DNA of 64,000 nt, taken from contig NC_079889.1 of the NCBI RefSeq assembly GCF_029227915.1, positions 2,108,001 through 2,172,000 of the forward strand. Direction: 5' to 3'. Position 1 is the stretch's first letter. Every line of letters starts with the position of its first letter. A program made the position numbers and the translations under genes. Below the pieces are notes generated by a model. The model did no database searches. It was not told the origin of the DNA and was given only the letters and a program-made list of their open reading frames with translations. This DNA is from Hydractinia symbiolongicarpus (taxonomy: Eukaryota; Cnidaria; Hydrozoa; Anthoathecata; Hydractiniidae). Shown here one piece after another: positions 48,969 to 61,400 of the stretch.

Positions 48969-49970
48969 GAAGGAGGGTTTAAATTCAATGATAGTTTTAC
49001 AGTAAGACAGATGCACCGCTACATATTTTTAAAATCTATAATTCGTTGGTTTATTACGAGCTATGGCTATCTGTAGAAATAATGTGACTATTCTCAGCGT
49101 CCTTTGTAATCTGTAATCTGTAGTTTGTACTCCTTTTCCACATAGCAAGAACTTTGCCTACAAAAAATCAATAAAGAACACTGTTCATACGCTGACGCAA
49201 TCAAATATAATGAACCTGTACTTTTTAAACAAGTTGTATGTTGAATTTTCATTAAAACTGAATAAATTTTTTGGGAAATATATGCAATTTCTTTTTGTTA
49301 ACCTTGCCCCGCTACCATGACTTTCTTTGTATTGTGTGGAAGGAAAGCGGTGATTTTCATCAGTTGAATATTGTGCCTCAAATCATGACTGCATTCGATA
49401 CCTCTTGCCGACTTAGCATTCCTTAATAAAATCCCATTTTTATTATTTTGCATTTGATTTTTCGAATGATATTTATACTAGCTACCCTCTATCCATAACC
49501 TTATTTAAGGGACATATTTAAGGGATATATATGTTGATGGAGAGAAATACCTTTAGCGCTTAAGATCAAAATGAATACTTTAACAAATAACCAAATTCAC
49601 AAAATAAAATACGAAAAAGCTTAAAAAACCAGAAGAGGCATAAAACTGGCGTAGTTTTAAGAAAATATTGGCGCTTTTTGGTGTCATTGTGTATATATGG
49701 CGTACTTCATTTAAACTATTGAAAAAAAATACATTTAAAATCGTTAGCACAGAAAGCACTATATTAAAAAATAGTGCGTTTGAAAATGAGCGTGGCGTAC
49801 TACCTGCTAAAACTTCTCACCAAAGTACTTTGTTGTCCTTTTTGTCTAAAACGAAATACAATAACGCAACTTCAGTCACAGTCACTCAAAGAAATGATAA
49901 TGCTACTATTTTCAACAAGATGCATTTATTATTACAGCGACTTGAATTCCAGGTTGAAATTCAACTTCAA
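48969..49970. other. 3' flank of gene 4; no gene recognised
   Basis: AT-rich, no supported exon. A 160-codon frame that begins at 49668 with TTG runs into the minisatellite and is not a convincing gene. Confidence 0.45.
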
Positions 49971-49972
49971 CG

Positions 49973-50232
49973 GTTTAGTACAAGTGCGCAGCATGTCGCA
50001 AATCTAGTGGAGCGCTTTAGTACAGGGGTATACAGCATGTTGCAAATCCAGTGGAGCGTATTAGTACAGGGTATACAGCATGTCACAAATCTAGTGGAGC
50101 GCTTTAGTACAGGGTATACAGCATGTCACAAATCTAGTGGAGCACTTTAGTACAGGGTATACAGCATGTCGCAAATCTAGTGGAGCGCTTTAGTACAGGG
50201 TATACAGCATGTCATAAATCTAGCGGAGCTCA
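49973..50232 (+). repeat. 43-bp minisatellite, about six copies
   Basis: Units of 43 bp (tacagcatgtcacaaatcta, then gtggagcgctttagtacagg, then gta) with few differences. 43 is not a multiple of three, so a reading frame through it changes frame each unit. A stray partial unit (agcactttagtacaag) appears at 50376. Confidence 0.92.
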
Positions 50233-51089
50233 GTGGAGCGTTTCCCGGATCGCAACGTGTTCAGCGTAATGTATTTTTCCAAAAAAAAACTTTCCTGCAA
50301 TTTCCGTTAAAATTTAAAATAGGGGCTATACATATATAGTTAAATATGTTGTTACCCGATGCCACACATCCATCTGAAGCACTTTAGTACAAGTATTCAG
50401 TATGTGGAAAACCATAGAAGCTTAACGTGATACAGCATTTCAGTTATACTAGAATAATAAAAAGATCATAGACTAAGAGTCTGGTTGGACAGCGAGAAAG
50501 GTGGAGGGAAACATAAAAAGTAATAGGAAATATAATTGACATTAATTCTCATATCAATTTTATTTCTTATCAACTTTCAGAAATATAATTACCCGCACTT
50601 TAGAAAGTGAACATTTAGAGAAAGATTTTAATCAATCTATTGCTTTCATCTAGGTCTGAAAAGTTAATTACCTTAATTGGCGTGATCTCATTGGTTTTTT
50701 TTTATTAATTTCGATCCTGTAGTTATCCCTCCTTCTTTTGGTGGTAGCATAGTATTGCATCTTTTTTTATGATTTCTGGCCTATTCTGTATCGGGTCGTT
50801 CTTACTTGTCTTTCTAATATTATTCTCCAATATCTCTTTAATAATAGCCGTCGCCTGTATTTCTGTCCGCAAAACCTGCCTCCCATTACGGAAACACGAA
50901 ATATTTAAAATGAGCACCAATACCAAATGGGATATATTTTTACCGACGTTGTTTTCGACGGAAACATGCTACGGAGGCCATTTTTAGTTCGGAAGTGATG
51001 GTGTCAGGTTCGCAGATCTGTTTGGCCTTTTTGTCTTCTATAAGCTTTATAATTTTTTAGTATATATTTATTTTCACACATTAAGGCAC
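50233..51089. other. no gene recognised
   Basis: AT-rich. The segment at 50815-50910 (tctctttaataatagccgtc, ttacggaaacacgaaat) resembles 9910-9970, so it is dispersed repeat sequence. Confidence 0.45.
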
Positions 51090-51890
51090 ATATATATTTA
51101 CGTCTTATTAACCACGTACAAATCTAAAATTGTAGAATTTTGGCAAGGAGGGTTGGTTTTGAACCAGCTTGGCTAGCTAGCTAAATTTGGCTTTATTTAT
51201 TTCTATTCTTTTAAAGTTTTTATTCAGTTTTCTACACTCTTATTCATTTGTATTCGGTGTTTTGGTTATTTACCTAGCTACCTCTAACTAAAATGTGAAA
51301 GTAGCCAACAGTTTGGCTACCAACAAAATTCCTAATACTTAAATACAGTCAGGTGGCTACAGCTTTTGTTACTGTCATAAAAAATTATTTTGCAAAATAA
51401 AGTTGTCGAGTAATTTTTTTAACTGGACCGGGTAACACTAGCGGTTTCCTGATTCCTTTTAAAACTGAAGCAATGAAGATTTTTGGAAAATGGTATTACC
51501 CTTATGCTCATGCATGACACGGTTTACCTGTTAAGAGCTCAGCTGGTGCTAACGACAGGCTGTTTCCTGTGTTTTTATTAAAGCCGTTGTGATAAAGTTT
51601 TTTTGGGAAATGGTATTATACGGCTATTAATTCATTTGTGAAACGCTTTACATGTAATAAACATTTAACCAGCTGTTAAGAGCGGGCTGTTTTGTGTGAT
51701 TTTTTGTTTCAATTGAAGTTGTGGTAAGGTTTTTAGAAAAAGCCCATTACGGCTGTTACTCATGTGTGAGACGGTTTAGCTGTACAAAGCGCCCATTCCA
51801 GTGTCACAATTAATTTGTTAACGGTTACTAAAACATATTCCGCAAAATAAATATTTGCCTGATTGTTTTGGCTATGACGGAGTACCAACG
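51090..51890 (+). repeat. dispersed repeat of unknown class, internal subrepeats
   Basis: Related to 36180-36880 ('ttaaccacgtacaaatct', 'ggctagctagcta', 'gtcacaattaattt', 'ttccgcaaaataaa'). A ~140-bp subunit (cggtttcctg..ggtattac..cggtttac) is repeated about three times from 51430 to 51800. Confidence 0.65.
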
Positions 51891-52811
51891 GTTTGTAAAC
51901 TCTCGCAATACTACAATGGTGTATAACGCTTCACTTGACTTACAACAACTACAAACCTGTACGACCGTGTCGCACACTTTGCGGTTCTTATTAGGCGCTC
52001 CTAAGGGCGTTCAACAAAAGTTACTTGTGGCTTTGCCCGGCAATTCGCCACCGGGTCTCCCGGCTAGTCTCTATAATATTAGCCATTGTATGTCAATTAT
52101 TCTGTCTCTGCACAACATGATACCACAGTAGCGAGTCACACAGAATGTGGTATATAAAGGACCGCGGCCCCGTGAATTTCTTAACGATCGACAGACTAGA
52201 CTATTATAGTAATACGCTGTTTCTGTTTGTAACGACCAAAGTGCATAATTTCATTCTCTATACCGGCTGGCATATTTTTAGGATTCACTTAACCACCTCA
52301 AATAAGTTTTTCATGACTCTAGCTACGAAGATAAAACACGTTATTATAGCATAACAGAAAATTATTGACTGAGATAAGAAACTGCGGATGTCATTAAGTT
52401 TTCTGCGACGTATCGTTTTTTTTTGTTTTTTTGAAAGAACGTGATTTGAGTCGATTGGATTGAATTGCATGTAATTTTGTGCGCCAAAAGGTTCCTATGG
52501 TTGGACTCTGAACTACTCTGACCCCAAACCACAAAGCGTTATTGTTAAGGGAAATATAAAGTCCAATTAACATATCATTATTCATAACAGTAGTATTCCC
52601 CAACGTGCAAGAATTTGACTCTCACCTATTAATAAACCAATTGGGAGGAATAGAAGAAGACGTAAACTGCATCCCAATAAATGAGGAATAGTACATCTCA
52701 TTCTAAAAAAAGATACCGACAAGTAATGAATCGAATTAAGATTCATAAACAGTTATAAGTTCCTGTAATAAACCCTAAAAATGAACTATCTAACAAACTG
52801 ACAGACAACTG
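51891..52811. other. no gene recognised
   Basis: Contains an 87-codon frame from ~51868 that I cannot assign and a string 'gtatataaaggaccgcggcc' similar to 9993. No supported gene. Confidence 0.4.
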
Positions 52812-53395
52812 ATGACTTTATGTCACTATGAAAGTAAGCGACTGGAATTAATAAAAAGGAAAGGTGTTTATCCATGCGATTACATGGTTGGCTTCAATAG
52901 ATTCAACGAGATGTCATTACCACCCATTGAAGAGTTGTTCAACATCGCGAAAATGCTTGAATATCACGACCTGCTACTAGCTGACGTATTCGCGAACTTC
53001 CGAAAGATGTGTATGGAAAACTGCGAATTAGATTCACCTTGGTATTACGCAGCACCTGGAACCCTCCACTCACATACACATCTGTAGAAGTAATGCTACT
53101 ATCCAATGTTGTTATGTTAATGTTTTTTTAAAACTCAATATGTGGCGGGGTGTTCATGATATCCATCAAAGGCAAGCTACGATGGACTACGATAAAGAAA
53201 TACCATCAAAAAATTTAATGTATCTGGACGCAAGCAATCTATATGAATGGGCTATGTCATGACCACTACTTAAGGGGGGGGGGGGGAAATGGATGAAGGA
53301 ACACGAACTAACTACAGAAAATAAATTTAACAGCAGGGAGGAGGGGTATATGTTGGAGATTGATTCCGAATACCCAGATGGTGATTGATTTTAAG
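52812..53395 (+). pseudogene. fragment of protein-primed DNA polymerase B (Polinton/Maverick type)
   Basis: A 91-codon frame shows the region between exonuclease and polymerase domains typical of family-B polymerases of Polintons and linear plasmids (LIKRKGVYPCDYMVGFNRF, LPPIEELF, LLADVFANFRKMC). After a stop and a deletion, another frame at ~53127-53250 carries the polymerase motif A region (SKNLMYLDASNLYEWAMS), ended by TGA. A third piece with EHELTTENKF and YMLEIDSEYPD follows a G-run at 53275-53286. At least two stops and frame breaks make it dead. No integrase, ATPase or capsid gene was recognised nearby, so only this piece of the element remains. Confidence 0.8.
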
Positions 53396-55067
53396 AAAAC
53401 AATTTTTAATAAATCTAGTTGGTTTACACGCAGCTCCATTGATTAAGTATTTCATTATTTTTTTAACGATGGCTGCAAACACATGGTGCGTCGTACCAGA
53501 TAGATAAATAATAACAAGAAGCCCGATGGCTTGAAAATTTCCATCATCGGTGTAGATAATAAGTATGGAAGTAAAATATGTCTCATAGTGTGAGACTATC
53601 CGCAGAGAACAAAAACGCGATGCATGTTACCTGCAACTAAAGTTTAACAAGTTTAAAAAAAAACATAAAACCATAAAGTAAGCCCAGCGGAAATATCTTT
53701 CGTTCTAAGGAGAAAATTGATTTGAAGTAGCCCTTCTAAAAGGTTTTTTAAACATCTATGTTAGAGAAAGTTTAAGCTTGACCGCGTCATGATTACTGAA
53801 AAAACGAATATCGTGCGTCAAAGCGCTGCGCTGCCGGAAACTGTGTTTTCAGTGGTCACCCGACAATGGTGGGCTACATTTTCTAGGGGTCTGGAAATAT
53901 AAACACCACAGTGTCATGGTGAATATGTCTAGCTATATGATTGGGTTAAGTGTAACCAGGAACACGTGATTTATACAAAAATCAAATTTAATTTTATCCA
54001 ATCGAAGCCTGAAAAAATACCTTGTGAATGCTTCTAATAGGTTAGGGAATTTACCAACCCGGTTTGACAAAGGACGTGTTAGCACAACTAACACGTGTTA
54101 GCACAACTTTTGAACATTGATACTGAGGGAAACGGGGCTTTGTACTTATCTTGCTCTTGCTACACGTGTAAAAAGGGTTTACTGCCATTATTTTTGACCG
54201 GATTGTAGTTTTGTGACTAGACAAGAACAGGTTAAAAACCACTGTTAGCTAATCAAAATACAATAATTCCTACGTGAAAAGTCTCAGTAAAACTACACGA
54301 TTTTAAACAGATAAACATCATATCAAGTATACTACTCTGGAATTACCACCAACAAGCCAACTGTGAAAGAAATTCCCCTCAGGCACAGCCAAATGATAAT
54401 TTAGTTCAACCAGAATTCATAGTGCTTTTGGTCGTAGTCCAAAACGACTATGAGTTGGTTAATGAACGTAGAATGCTTGAAGTTCGTGAAGATCAGATTA
54501 TTTACAATCTGTATTCTTATTAGTTGTAAACGAAACAAAGCTTTCCTATTGGCTAGTCAGAAAATCACAAAAAAATCAAAAAGAATTAAATAATAACAAT
54601 GGCAGAGGCGCGCAAATGTTTTATCCTAAACATTACAGCTCCGTGCGTATAGTATAGCTGCGTTGAATCTCTCTATCTCCCTCAAGGCAAATTTAAAGAT
54701 TCCGCCTCGCATAGCGGTTGGCAAAAATCAATAAAAATGATTCGTGTACCAATATATAATTTTGTAAACAATATACGAGACTAGTTACTTCATATTAGCA
54801 ATAAAATCTTTTTATATATACATTAATCATTGATGTAGAAATGTTTTTAACAAATAGTTAAAATCGCTACTCGTATATAACTATAGTTATGTATAACGAA
54901 ATGGAAAAGTGTTTCTTTTACTTCTACATAATATTTGCTGATACATTTTTCTTTAAAACATACAATACTCCTGCGATAAAGTTATGCTTCTTTTTGGGGA
55001 CAAGAGCTTTTTATTTTTACATTCTTTAAGCTACAATTTTGATTGTTTTTTGATTATTAACAGATTT
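53396..55067. other. no gene recognised
   Basis: AT-rich upstream region of locus 5. Contains a small duplication 'cgtgttagcacaact' at ~54073 and 54091. No exon is supported. Confidence 0.45.
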
Positions 55068-55135
55068 TATAAAAGTAAGCATATAACTCACAAAACAGAA
55101 TAATTTATACCAGCTGCTGCAATTATCCTGGAAAG
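55068..55135 (+). promoter_or_regulatory. TATA box and exon 1 remnant of astacin locus 5
   Basis: TATA box tataaaa (55068-55074) and an exon ending agctgctgcaattat..gaaag at 55135 with a gtaaaa donor, 67 nt away. Close to the gene 3 exon 1. It may still drive a transcript. Confidence 0.68.
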
Positions 55136-55890
55136 GTAAAAGCAAATTACATACCTTAAGGGATTTTATTACAAAAAAAATAATTCTCATCAGAACTAAT
55201 TTCCACGAAGTTAACTAATATATTGCAAAAGTTAAATTTTGTAATTTTCGCAAAAGAGAAACCTGATGATATCTCATTCCCTCGATTCTGTTATGTAGGA
55301 AACTTCATAAATTTTTTTTGAGAATTTCACAAATAGCGAGTTAACGACATAAATGTGATTTCTTCTTCAGTTAAAATTGGCGCAGTGAACAAAAACAACA
55401 TACCATGATGGTAGCTGTTGTGATTTCAAATTTTTGATTCTGTGACATCTGAAACCGTTTCAGAATGCAAAAATTTAAAAACTCAATGAAAATTCTGCTG
55501 TTTTCATTAGCCCCTGAACGAAAGAATTCTACCCAACATGACGATGAAAATCACGAAATTTGTAAAATGGTGACAAAATTTTAATTTTGGCTGAAATTTA
55601 TACAAAATAAAAATGTGATTCTGTTTTCTGTTATATTTTCATCTCGAAATCCATTTTTACAATCCACATTTACAACTTTTTTTTTGTAGCAAAATTTTAT
55701 TAAGCTTTGAACGTTAAAGTCGAACATGCAAGGGTAAGTTTCAGTTTCACTGGCACAATACTATTTTTTCTAAATGTTTTTCTACGCTATATTAACGCAA
55801 TTTTATAGTTGTAGCGAAATTCCGACTATTTCTGATATAAGATTTTTAGTTAACTAGTATGTGGATTTTTTTTCATGTTTACTGTATCAG

Positions 55891-57160
55891 ATGTTGGAGT
55901 TATGTTAGTCGATCGGAAGAAAACAAAAAGTGTCTTTGGGTTCAGGATGTGAACACAAAAAGACTGCCATTCATGAGGCGAATATTGCTATTATTAGTTA
56001 TTAAGTATGCAAAAAGAAATGAATTATAAACAATATTTTTCTCATTTAGATTATGCACGCTTTAGGTTTCTGGCATGAGCAATCTAGAACAGATCGGGAC
56101 AATTACGTACGCATTCTTTTACACAACGTGAAGTACGGTAAACATATCAATTTTTTTTATACTAAACTTTTTATGTTAGTTATGCTTGCATTATTTTTTT
56201 AATCAGTTCTATTATAGTGTACCGTCCATCATAGAAATAATTCTCTATAGGGAATAAACATAATTTCGACAAGAAATTGAAAAAAGATGTCACGGCGTTT
56301 GGATTTCCTTATGATTACCACTCAGTTATGCATTATAGCAAGTAAGTCGTTTGTAAACGGAGTAAAAAGTCTGCCATATCTAACTGCATATTTAACTTTT
56401 AACAGATCGGCATTCGGAAAATGTGTATCTGGAAAGAAACAGCAAACAATTGTACCAAAAAACAATCCAAATCAGAAACTCGGTCAATGCTCATCATGTG
56501 GAATGTCAGAGACAGACGCTGATCAATTAAATGCTATGTACTGTTCAATACCTATCAATCGCAGAATATTAAAAAGACAAATGGCTCGTTTATTGGGAAA
56601 TCATGCAGGACAATCAAACAATCACGTTAGGCATACTGTTCTAAATCCTTTATAGAAGATTTACCCAAAATATAATTTCATGGTGAACGCCTATAATGCC
56701 GTATCTGGCTACGCTACGCATGCTTATATTGGCAATTGTGTTCACATCTTTTGTTCTCATAAGAAAAATTTGGTGGTTTGTTACTCAAAGAAAACATCTA
56801 GATTCCCATCCAGGGCCAAAAAAACTCAGATTGTTTCAGCAGCTTTGGCAAGCATTACTAAAAATGGTATGTTTCAATATTCGTTGTTGTTTAAATTTGT
56901 TTTGAAATAGTTTGTTGGACAATAAAAACTTTTAATAACAAACATTTACTTTCAGAATTGTAACGCAAATTGGCACGCGACACAGCATGGAAGAAAGCAA
57001 AATTGTTTGGATATCCTATCGCTGGTGTTCAAGTCGTAAGGTTTGGCTCTGGCCTGGAACGGTCCATTTACTTCAAAAATTTCACACATGTTCAGGATGG
57101 TGAAACGGCAAGCGATGCACAAATACCTTCGATTCAAGTTTGGTCATATTGTTTGGATAG
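55891..57160 (+). pseudogene. astacin locus 5: broken, mosaic pseudogene
   Basis: Matches exons 6-10 only: 55891-55977, 56050-56137, 56251-56341, 56406-56866 and 56956-57160. Exons 2-5 (signal peptide, propeptide, start of the mature enzyme) are missing from 55136-55890. Defects: one base lost in exon 6, a TAG at 56653-56655 in exon 9, one base gained at the end of exon 9, one base lost near the start of exon 10 and further loss in exon 10. The zinc-motif exon is still intact ([13 protein letters not shown]). Exon 6 and its upstream intron end match gene 3 and keep the GC donor, while exons 8-10 and the last intron match gene 2 on the other strand. It is therefore a mosaic. Not a functional protease gene. 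Confidence 0.87.
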
Positions 57161-57409
57161 GCATGTTTCGGAGTATTTGCACATTCTTTGATGCGTTCCA
57201 TAAACAGTTAAGCAGTAAACACATATACACATAACATTTTTTTGGTATTCTTTTAATTGTATTTTCTTTTTTTTCTGACACATTAAAAATGTCGTTTCTG
57301 TGTTTGGAATTATTACTTTTTCTCTATATATAGTGTGAATGTTGTCTCTACTAGCAAAGTGGCTTGTGGAAATACCACTTGTTTAGAGATGAATTTTTTT
57401 TTCTTCCGT
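57161..57409. other. 3' flank of locus 5; no gene recognised
   Basis: Near 57353 'ctagcaaagtggcttgtggaaataccac' looks like a diverged forward start of the Helitron-like repeat. Confidence 0.4.
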
Positions 57410-57754
57410 AATGACTTTTTCGCGTCGCTTCGCTCTTGATCAGCATTTCAAGATTTATAAGATAAAGACAACGGGTATACAAATTTCGAAAGAAAATTTT
57501 TGTTGTTGTTTTATTAGGAACTTTGCTGACGTCAGCAAAATTTTCAAACCTTTATATCTCAGTAACTATTCATCAAAAGCACGTGATTACATACATTTTC
57601 TTGATCAGCGTTTTAAGCTCTACACAATAGAGTCAACGTAAAAACCAGGTTCTAATTTTTTTTGCAGATGGCTTGCTGACGTTATCAGAATTCAAATGAT
57701 GCTTCCTCTTTATTTTTATCTTGCCTCAGTGGATTTTTCCACGGGCCTTATCGA
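57410..57754 (-). mobile_element. Helitron-like repeat, truncated minus copy
   Basis: Read on the minus strand it begins TCGATAAGGCCCGTGGAAA at 57754, with the hairpin, and runs to about 57410 before losing similarity ('gctgatcaagaaaatgtat', 'tgctgacgtcagcaa'). Confidence 0.62.
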
Positions 57755-58452
57755 CTAGTCTATTTAATAATACGCCAGTTTCGTGTGTCTGTAACAGGCA
57801 AAGTGGATATGTTCATTTCCTTTGATCTTACCGAAATTTTCTTTGAAGTAACCGAAAAATGCATGTCTAATATGTTAAATTTTCTGACGTTACGGCGCGA
57901 CGTCAATAACACTACTTTAACGTCAATATCCTAGATTAAATTAATGAAGCCGTTACAGTGCACTTAAAACTTTGAGGCCAAATAACTTGGAAACGATTTG
58001 GTGACGTCAATGATTTTTCACCGCGTGGGTAACTAGGGACCACCCAGGATCAATTTGGGTAAGTTTCCCAAACTTGGGTCCTCAAATCCGTTTCAAAATA
58101 GACGGGTTGATGACCTCATCAAAAAAACCTTCAAACTCTAATATCTCTGCAACCGTTTGTAAACAGTACATGATCCTATACATTTTCTTGATCAGCGTTT
58201 CAAGACCTTTACGAGGAAGGCAACAGGTATATAAATTTCTAAAAAAAATTGTTTTTTCACGGGCCTTTGCTGATCAGCACATCATCCTATACATTATTTT
58301 GATCAGCGTTTTAACCTCTACACATTACAATCGAAGAATAAATTTCTCTAATTTTTTTGGGATCTTCATTGCTGACGTCAGCAAAACATCTAAAACAACC
58401 TATTTTTCCATTGTCCATCTTCCTAAGTGAATCTTTCCACGGGCTTTATCGA
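57755..58452 (-). mobile_element. Helitron-like repeat, full-length minus copy
   Basis: On the minus strand it starts TCGATAAAGCCCGTGG at 58452 and ends CTAG at 57755, joined directly to the next copy. The body matches copies 1 and 3 (fragments of 'aaacggatt', 'tgacgtca', 'ccactttgcctgttacaga'). Confidence 0.68.
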
Positions 58453-61400
58453 CTAGTCGAAAAGGTTGTTAATCAGTTAAATCAGCTGTGTAAGTTAGAC
58501 TTTACACAAAAACAAACTGCCATTTTATTTCTTGATTTTACGCAGTTATGAATGCTAATCTGTGCATGTATAAAGTATGGTAGACAGGTAGCTATTTAGA
58601 TTTTTCGCTTTCATGGAAAGAAACAGTTTAAATGAGGAAATAGAAAGCCCTTGCAGACTTAAAGATTTCGGATTCGTAGCTTGCGTTCGTCCACTTCCAT
58701 CAAACCTTCTGTACATTTCTTGTCCTAAATTACATTTTCACTATGTATTTAGACATATATACATGTAATAAGAACTTCAGAACATTATGTCATGCTGAGG
58801 GTATAAAATAGATTTGATAAACATTTTTTTTCAACTATCCCGCAAATAGAGGGAAAGATACTAAGAGGATAAAATTTGCCATCGGGGTCACAATGTAGGC
58901 TTTAGCTGACACATTTGAAACAAGCAAAACATTCACTAGTTAATTGTTAATCTATTTAGTATCAATTAAACATTTACTGAGAGTTTATGGTGGCTGTTCA
59001 TTTTTAGTTCATTTTTTCCAAGTAACATCGACGATACGACAGCGTACAGGTAAATCAGTGTTCTTAAGTATGATGTGAAAACGCACCTCTTTCCTGCAAC
59101 ATGACAAACCGAATTCCAACATACGAGAACTGACAGTTGTCGACACCATTTTGTGTACATACTGGTTTATGAATCTAAAGCTTGTCTGGTAATCGATGTT
59201 TGTGACTAGCGGAATTTTATTGGCAAAGTGCTCAAATACACATGTTGAACTATGTAACGTATTCAACAGGACAACTTTGTCTGCTTGTTCCGTTTTAATG
59301 AAGCCATTTCCATCGCTATTGCATTGCCATGGTATTGAGTATGCATGTTAAACTATTAGATGATTTCAACAATGGTATTAAATTATGATTGAAGAACAAG
59401 GAAGTGTGTTGTACCTTATTCCAAAAAGCACTTTATATTCGATAAAACGTTCACGAGATGTAATTTGAAAATTAACTACACATTGCTGTATTCGACATGT
59501 ACGCCATATCTCAGAAAAACGCTTTATTAAACTTTCAAAGATGGTTATTAATTAATGTTCCACCTTGCAACAAGCGGAATACAGAAGATGCTTCTTCATT
59601 GTTCAGGGTTCAATAAAGTTCTTCTTATCTAACATGCAAGTGGTTGTATACTATTCTATTTTCAGTATCATATCAGCTTCACTATTTAAGTCCTTAATTT
59701 TGCCACTTTCAAAGTACATCCACATATTTTACAACATTTTAACAACGTCAAATGATACTCAACATTTTAAGTGAGTGGACATAAAGAAGCTAGCTGGCTA
59801 TCACTCATGTGACGAATTTACTCAGAAAAGCTTATCAGATCAGATCATTACCATGACAGAAATGCCCGTCTAGTTCCTCTCGCTGAAAACGCCATCGTGA
59901 AAACAAACTTTATCTTTACGACAGCATATTCTGCGTTTATGACAAGGGGGTAACATATAAGGAGAATGAAGGAAGTAGCAATACAAACTACTAGCGTCCC
60001 GTATGAATGAAATAGCCTTTTTACCGTAAATGTAACGTTATTTAATACTTTTATTACTTTTAAATAATTTTGCGTGAACTATAATGTGTCAAAAATTGAG
60101 ATAAATTTTGGGTACAGCTCCTGGAATTTTTTTTTAACCAAAAAGCAAGCCGGCCTGAACCTGATTGCTGGTCCTTTCCGTCACAAAAAATACTCGAACC
60201 TGATTGGTTGCATTATACGTCATTACAAGAAATTGCCCCCGCAACGGAAACGGCATAGATGGCGTTTTGGTCAAATTGCCGGACGAAAAGAAAAAGAAAA
60301 AGAAGGAAAAACGGCTGGTTTCAATAAGAATTCGGATACAATCCGAAATCCTAATTACATAAGAAATGCATAAATTGTAAAATTAGCTACAGTGGACATA
60401 ATTTATTGGGAAAATGGAAATCATTTTCAGGCTCACAACCTCAAGCAGTTAAGAACGTTGATTCTATTGAGGTAACACGCGCTGCGAACTTTTTAATGTT
60501 CCCCAGTTTATTGTTCACAGCAGTTTTGGATAAATTTCGCTGACGTTAGCATGCCTCAATTTCACCATATTTTTGGACTTTTTCTCGATTGTTCCGCAAT
60601 GCAGACTATGTGAAAATTGCAACTAGCGTTTTTTCGCCGTTGGTTACTCGGCCTACACCTCTGCCAAAGTAGAAATTTTGCAGCCTGAGAGCACTGGCTA
60701 AGTGATTTTTCATTATTATATAGAATTAAAAGAGCTGAATAAGAAAAAATTATTTCCAGGATTGTAGCTAGGTAAAAACAATGATACACAATGCGATTAA
60801 TTGAAATCAAGTTGTTGGAATCAAAAAGTAAGACCGAAACTTGACGGATGACACATGAGAACATACGTTGCTAATTTTCTTTCAACAAAATGTCATCAGA
60901 GAGTAAGGATGGTTGTGTACTCAATGCTTTTACGGCTCTTCAACCGGTCCAGACTCCAAAAAAGAACATTCTTTAACATTCCGGGCGATTTACAGCCAGC
61001 TTTTTCTTGTCAGTCCGTTACTAGGACTGTACATGTTTTTGTTGGGACGAACGGGACAGAGGAAAAACAACATGGTATTGAAAATAAAAAAACTTTTTTC
61101 ACCAATTTACTATTTACAAAAACTCTTAATATTTTTTATGCTCAACGCGACTTCTACGTAATGACAGCTTTGTCTGAGATTAATCACCCGGTTAATTTAT
61201 CCATGTTTGTTTTTAAACAACTGCTCAATGAATTAACATGATCGGTACGATTCTTTGTTAACGATTATTTCAGAGTAGGTTAAAGACAAAAAAATGATCT
61301 GCATCTTATACTTTCTAAGTTAGTTTTGCCAGCACCTATTTGTCTCAGTAATGTAAATAACACCTGAGATGATTGAACTCGAAATTAAAAAAGGGATCAG

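Noticed and set aside
49668-50150. 160-codon frame before and through the minisatellite
   Set aside because: It starts with TTG, and its C-terminal part is out-of-phase translation of the 43-bp units.
49973-50232. CRISPR-like array
   Set aside because: The 43-bp units are contiguous with no unique spacers, and the window is eukaryotic. It is a minisatellite.
60855-61241. 128-codon frame with ATG
   Set aside because: No motif, no upstream promoter signal and another overlapping frame of similar length. Not enough to call a gene.
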